This document shows, piece by piece, positions 58,914-64,000 of a stretch of DNA of 64,000 nucleotides. Position 1 is the first letter of the stretch. Each line of letters opens with the position of its first letter. The DNA comes from Sambucus nigra. Lineage: Eukaryota > Streptophyta > Magnoliopsida > Dipsacales > Adoxaceae. The notes under the pieces are model-generated. The model worked only from the letters and a program-made list of their open reading frames with translations. It searched no databases and was not told the origin of the DNA. The translations under genes were made by a program, and so were the position numbers. The stretch is taken from the NCBI GenBank assembly GCA_949130495.1, contig OX422216.1:99021967-99085966 (forward strand), written 5' to 3'.

Positions 58914-60465
58914 TGATACGGCGTAAATATTTCGTATTTCACCCGTTAACGTACGCGTTATTAGCCCCCTCGGGTACCTTAATTCCTATATTTATGCTCG
59001 ATAATCAAACAACCTCCATTTAATATGATAACATGCTATATGAGGTATATTTGGGCTTTTGTAGGGATTATAGGTGCTAAGTATGAAGTTGGATGCATTC
59101 CGGCGAAGTTCCGTACACAATCGCACGCGCAAGGGCAATTTAGTCATTTTACAATTTGGGCAACTGGCCCAATGTCTTCACGGAAGTTGAAGCCCTTTGA
59201 ACAAGCTTCGCGTGGCCGTAAACGGTGCGCGATTCCGAGTCCGAACGAAGAAGTTACGGGCTTTTGAGCGAAAGAGAAAGACATCTCAACCAAAACAGGG
59301 GAAAGATTCAAGACCTGTAGGTCCGAATCGATTCGCCCCTTGCGAATCGATTTGGTTGGAAACAGTATGTCAGTTCCTCTGTTTTCGAATCGATTCGGAC
59401 CAGCCGAATCGATTCGCCCACCATTCCGAATCGATTCGGATTTATTCCGAATCGATTCGCCCCTCCGGCAGTCTCGAGATATTCTCCAACCGAATCGATT
59501 CGGCCCAATGCCGAATGGATTCGGCCCTGCTGATATTTGTTTTTCTCCCCTTTTATTTACAATTTTGCCATGGGATTTGTTTTTCTATAAATACTCTTTC
59601 TCTTCATTTTGAAGAGATCTCTTCATTTTGTCTTAGATTTTAGGGTTTGTAAACTTGGGAGATTTGCCCTACTCCTCTCTTGTACTCTTTGTTTTGTAAG
59701 TTGTACCTTAACCTTTTCTTCCTTAATATAGTTATTTTAGTTGTTTTCCTTGCTTTCTTTCCATTTTCCATGCCTAGATAAGTTTATTTATTGTTATTTA
59801 TTGCTTTTATAGTGTAATATTAGTGTAAATTAGTTTATTTCCATAATTTGTCCGTAGATAAATAGGTTCGGGATTGTGTTCCGCCATTTACGGGTTTGGA
59901 CCTCAAAAGTTAGGTTTTGTGTAAAATTGCATTTAATTGAATTCTCGTGTATTAAAGTCGGATTATTATGCGTTTAACTTTCTTTGTCATGCAACGTTAT
60001 TGTTTATAGTGATAATCCGAATTTAATCCGCGTGTGACCATTTTTCCGTTAAATGTTTAATCTCGCAATTTTGGATTGAATTCCTTATTGTGTGATGTTT
60101 ATGCTTAATTGAAAATGCTCGATTAAATTGTTTTTGAGCCTTAACTTTGATTAGTAGTTGTTTCGATCCGTGTGGAAGAATGTGATCCCGATCCTCGCTT
60201 TACTTTTGTGTAGCGTAACTTATTCTTTTCTTTTTCCACCATAACCACCCATCACCTTTTCATTTATTTATTTTACATTTTTATTCCAGAAGTAATTAAA
60301 CAATTAAAATCTAAAATTCAATCACTCCCTGTGGATTTCTTACGATACCCGACTTACCGCTATGCTTGCTTGTCAAGTGTAGTTGTAGTTTAGGTTTTTT
60401 GCATCGTGGCGGCGAAACACACGACGATTGTGTCCTCACACGAACACACTTTTATCGCTCGATCA
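58914..60465 (+). repeat. 5' LTR of the Athila-like element (right copy)
   Basis: Starts TGATACGG, ends CGATCA, and is preceded by TCGAA at 58909-58913. It carries eight palindrome copies (six exact CGAATCGATTCG) at 59324-59523 and a TATA box at 59586-59593. It is 86 bp longer than the 3' LTR at 2097-3562, mainly through three extra palindromes. Confidence 0.92.
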
Positions 60466-60468
60466 AAA

Positions 60469-60486
60469 TGGCGCTGTTACCGGAGA
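60469..60486 (+). other. Primer-binding site, Asp-tRNA type as in Athila
   Basis: TGGCGCTGTTACCGGAGA, three bases after the LTR, differs at three positions from the TGGCGCCGTTGCCGGGGA site of Athila-type elements. Confidence 0.7.
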
Positions 60487-60655
60487 GTGTGTTTTAGATA
60501 GTAATTGTTTTATTATTTCGTAGTATTTTTCCTTTTGTATTTGTTCTTTGTTTTAACCTTTTTTGCACGATAGCATATTTGAGCGCTAAGAAACTTTGAT
60601 TCGTGGTGGCTCACTTTCTTGCTCGGATTCTCCATCTACAAACAACGAGGTAATC

Positions 60656-61498
60656 ATGTCCTATTATTATAGTTATTACGGTTATTCTAATGATTCTTAC
60701 TTTGGGGATAGTTTTCAAGTTTTCCATTTTGAAGATTTTCTTGAGATTGAAAGACTTGAAAACAATTATCGGAATGAAAATCGTTATTGGGAGCTTGAGT
60801 TGGATTCATTATTCGAATCCAATGACGATTCTTATTTCGATACTTTCGAAGACGAGTTTCAACCAAATGAGGAGTCCGAGGCTCTTGAGCCGAGGAAGCC
60901 TACTTTGGAAGAAACTTTGCTTCTTTACTCCCAAGATTTGGAAAGCCTAAATGATGCTGGAATGAGACTTGGAGCACTTTGCGATGAGATGAATTCTTAT
61001 GCACAAAACAACGAGGCGGTGGAAACTTGTGTTTCACCTCAATTTTTCGAAGAATTTCTCATCGAATGTGAATCTCTCTCCCTCGAAATTCAATCTCCTT
61101 CCGACGATATGTTGACGGAGATTGAATTTATTTCATTACCATATACGTTTTCTGTCATTGAACCATTAGAATTACCGGTTGATTCCTATGAGTCGGTAGA
61201 AACTTTTAAAACTTCTACACTTTTTGCCGATGAGGACTCTTTACCGGACTTGTTTTCGATGGATGTTATCCCCACGTGTGCACCATCTCCCATTCCATTT
61301 GAAAAATCTTTGGGAGATGAGTCGATTTTTCTTGGACCTCAAGTGTACCTTTCCCCCTTATTATCCAAATCCCCCATCGTCCGCCCAAAATTTCAAATTG
61401 GCGATGGTTCATTTTTTTCACCACCCACATGCCTTCCGTTTTCAAACGGAATTCATATCTTTCGGGAGGCATGTTCGCTTTGGAGGGTCCACCGTTGA
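60656..61498 (+). CDS. Open acidic ORF of the Athila-like element, unknown function
   Basis: An uninterrupted frame of 280 codons from the first in-frame ATG (60656), 170 bp after the PBS, where gag would normally start. The protein opens Tyr-rich (M-S-Y-Y-Y-S-Y-Y-G-Y). It is strongly acidic through the first half (many Glu/Asp, E-D-E-F-Q-P-N-E-E-S-E), then becomes Pro/Ser/Phe-rich. I see no zinc knuckle, gag core, protease or transmembrane segment, and I do not recognise the family. An open frame in an otherwise non-coding element suggests either recent activity or a selected product. It could also be a remnant of a gag N-terminus. Not covered by the left copy, which starts downstream of it. 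Confidence 0.6.
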   Translation: MSYYYSYYGYSNDSYFGDSFQVFHFEDFLEIERLENNYRNENRYWELELDSLFESNDDSYFDTFEDEFQPNEESEALEPRKPTLEETLLLYSQDLESLNDAGMRLGALCDEMNSYAQNNEAVETCVSPQFFEEFLIECESLSLEIQSPSDDMLTEIEFISLPYTFSVIEPLELPVDSYESVETFKTSTLFADEDSLPDLFSMDVIPTCAPSPIPFEKSLGDESIFLGPQVYLSPLLSKSPIVRPKFQIGDGSFFSPPTCLPFSNGIHIFREACSLWRVHR

Positions 61499-63689
61499 TG
61501 TTTCAAAGTCAAATCCCTTTTTGGGTGGACCCTCAACTATTTAGACTTCTAGTGTATAGTTAGTGTGAAGCCTAAATAGTAGGTTGTAAATAGTTAGCTT
61601 TTTAATTTTCTTTCTTTCCTATTTTTCTTTTCTTTTAATTTAGTCTAGTGTAATTAGTTAACTTTTTGTTATTTGTTTTTGCTATGATCGGTACTAACTT
61701 GTTTTGTAGATTTCATTGGACTTATGCTTATGGAGTTCGCTCCAATTTTGGGTAATATCGTTCTTTTTCTATCTGTGTGTTTTGTTCTTAATTAGCATTG
61801 AGAACAATGCAACATTTAAGTTAGGGGGTGTAGGATATTCTATCCATTTCATGTGTAGTCCATGGATTTACTCACCATTTAGTTACTAAGTATGCTTTTC
61901 TTAGAAAAATTGAAAATTTTCAAAAATATTTTCTTTCTTTTTTCTCCTTTGTTGGGCATTTTGCCTTGTTTCCGATGATAAATTTTAATAATTGCCCGAT
62001 CCGATTGACAACTCAATGATGCATGTTCTCGATTTTAGAAGTTATTAGACTTTAGTCCTCAAATCATTGATTTTGTGAATAACTTCATGAATTAAACTTT
62101 ATCCCATGAGCATATGCACTTTCCTTGTTATATTGTTTTGGTTTAAGATTTTTATAACTCGGTAATCTTTTGTTGCATTGTATATACTTACACCGAGTAA
62201 GCTTTGTACCTTTCGTCGTTTGTGAGTGTATACACTATTCTTTCCTCTTTGAAAACGTTGAATTCGTCGGTAATCTCTCTATTCTTTCATTGATCGTTCA
62301 TTAATTGAGTTTATATCTTGAAATGTATTACTTGATCATGATTTTCATATATTGTTTTGACTCGAGAATTGCGTAAACTTTATGAAATGATCATAGGCCT
62401 TCTTTGTTATATCACCCATATTAGCCTTGACCTCGCCCTTACATGTTTACCCTCGTTAACCCCTTTGAGCCTAAATATAGCCTTTCTTTTCATAACCCAA
62501 ATTCTCATAACCAACTCCAAATTGGAGTTTTAAACCATACATACACTTTCCATACCTTTGTGTGGAATGTTACTTGGGATTGAATGTTGTTGTTATGATG
62601 TCGGTTGCAATTTTAGGCATATGAGAGTTTGACAAGTAAAGTAAAGAAAGATGTGAAAAAGTGAAGAAAAAGAGAAAGCAAAAAAATAAAAAAAAATAAA
62701 AAGCAGAAGAAAACATGAGAAAAAGAGGAAAAGAAAGAAAAGAGAAAGTTGTAAATGTTGTGTATAGTGTTCTGTAAGCTTTGATTACTCTCCCCGATGA
62801 TATATCTAATGCTCGTTTGGAAGTTACTTTCCATTTTTGATATTGCCCGCATTTTCCCATTATCCCGAGTTTTCACCCCGAACACTTTGAATCCGTACAT
62901 ACATTCCTTCGTTTCATACCCTAGCCAAACTTACATTACAACCCTATTAAAGTCCTATATGATCTTAGGTTCATGTAATTCAAAGGTTTAAATAGTTTTG
63001 ATAATCTGTGAAAATGCATTTCGCCTCTTTTAGTGTGCGGTATCCTTTCATTGAGATTACAGTTTTTCATTTTATATATAGCGTTCTTCATTTGTGACAT
63101 GTGAGCGGCCTAGTTTCCCTTTACATTTACTCCTTATGCCCGCATGTCCCGTGTGTTACCTCCCTGTTTCGAGTGAAATTCGCTTGATGAGCGTAATGCC
63201 CGTGAGGATTGAATGTATGCTTGCTTTGATTAGTATCCGATTTATATAAGTTTTTCGCCAAATCACACTATGCATGTGCTTTCCCCCTCCCACTTTTAAA
63301 GTTTCAATTCTATCAGGTGCATTCAACTTGTTAATAACAACGAACTTTAGCTTGAATTCGTTAAATATGCTAATAATATGTTTGAAATCTTTTTCGTTGT
63401 TATTGAGTTTGTCGCATGTTGGGTTGGGCATATTTTGAGGAAATTGTATGATGTTTGTGGGTTTCATCCCTGAAAACCCTCACGAGACAACACTCGTCCA
63501 CTAGGGTAACCTAGGGGTTTAACGGCTTATTGCATATGCTAAATGCAATCGTGCGCCCGCGAAAGTGGCCTTATCTTTTTATTACTTTTTCATCCCATTT
63601 TGTACTTGTATCCTGCTGTTGGTTTACTTGTAGTTCTTGTTGTTTCCTATTTCATTGCTAGGGACTAGCAATGTGTAAGTTAGGGGGTG
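61499..63689 (+). mobile_element. Athila-like element, non-coding internal region (right copy)
   Basis: No gene. From 61594 it repeats 1-2096. Purine tracts at about 61817-61829 and 63677-63689 correspond to those of the left copy. Confidence 0.85.
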
Positions 63690-64000
63690 TGATACGGCAT
63701 AAATATTTCGTATTTCACCCGTTAACGTACGCGTTATTAGCCCCCTCGGGTACCTTAATTCCTATATTTATGCTCGATAATCAGACAACCTCCATTTAAT
63801 ATGATAACATGCTATATGAGGTATATTTGGGCTTTTGTAGGGATTACAGGTGCTAAGTATGAAGCTGGATGCATTCCGGCGAAGTTCCGTACACAATCGC
63901 ACGCGCAAGGGCAATTTAGTCATTTTATAATTTGGGAAACTGGCCCAATGTCTTCACGGAAGTTGAAGACCTCTGAAAAAGTTCGCGTGGCCGCAAACGG
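63690..64000 (+). repeat. 3' LTR of the Athila-like element, cut by the window end
   Basis: The first 311 bp appear identical to 2097-2407. They differ from this element's own 5' LTR at several positions (for example GGCATAAAT against GGCGTAAAT). Confidence 0.93.

Overview
The window is nuclear DNA of a land plant, most likely a eudicot; I cannot name the species. The evidence is nested LTR retrotransposons of typical plant lineages (Tat, Tekay chromovirus, SIRE-type Copia, an Athila-like non-autonomous element), a CACTA transposon, MITEs, inserted plastid rpoC2 fragments, and one intron-containing nuclear gene for a plastid-type GrpE co-chaperone. Nearly all the rest is mobile-element sequence in various states of decay.

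Layout: 1-3562 is the 3' part of an Athila-like non-autonomous element, ending in its 3' LTR. 3563-4844 is old LTR-like remains. 4845-8262 is the 3' half of a gag-only SIRE-type element on the minus strand. 8261-13233 is an eroded CACTA element with a dead TNP2-type transposase. 13234-15994 has no recognisable gene. 15995-18411 is a short gag-only Gypsy element. 18923-20741 holds the last two exons of the GrpE gene. 21272-21405 is a MITE and 21519-22642 a chromovirus-like LTR fragment. 22648-57980 is a second gag-only SIRE-type element, exploded to 35 kb by nested insertions. 57986-58913 contains scrambled plastid rpoC2 fragments. 58914-64000 is the Athila-like element again, with its 5' LTR, PBS, an open acidic ORF, its internal region and the first 311 bp of its 3' LTR.

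The nest can be peeled by target-site duplications read directly from the sequence. The SIRE element (TSD CGATT) contains a Tekay complex (TSD TAAAA), whose LTR contains a Tat element (TSD CATAT). The Tekay complex is not one element but LTR-internal-LTR-internal-LTR within a single TSD pair, with a deletion at one junction. The Tat element has a gag-pol frame broken by two stops. Downstream of pol, and convergent with it, lies an intact three-exon antisense gene. Between the two gene ends sit nine hairpin-bearing tandem repeats of about 102 bp.

The most striking large-scale feature is that positions 1-2407 reappear almost unchanged at 61594-64000. The 5-bp repeat TCGAA to the left of the right-hand element's 5' LTR matches the one to the right of the left-hand element's 3' LTR. 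So both ends of the window appear to be copies of one insertion: the window spans slightly more than one period of a 61,593-bp tandem duplication, or an assembly artefact that mimics one. A second theme is that the LTRs of at least three unrelated families carry dense arrays of short palindromes; in two of them the array lies just upstream of the TATA box.
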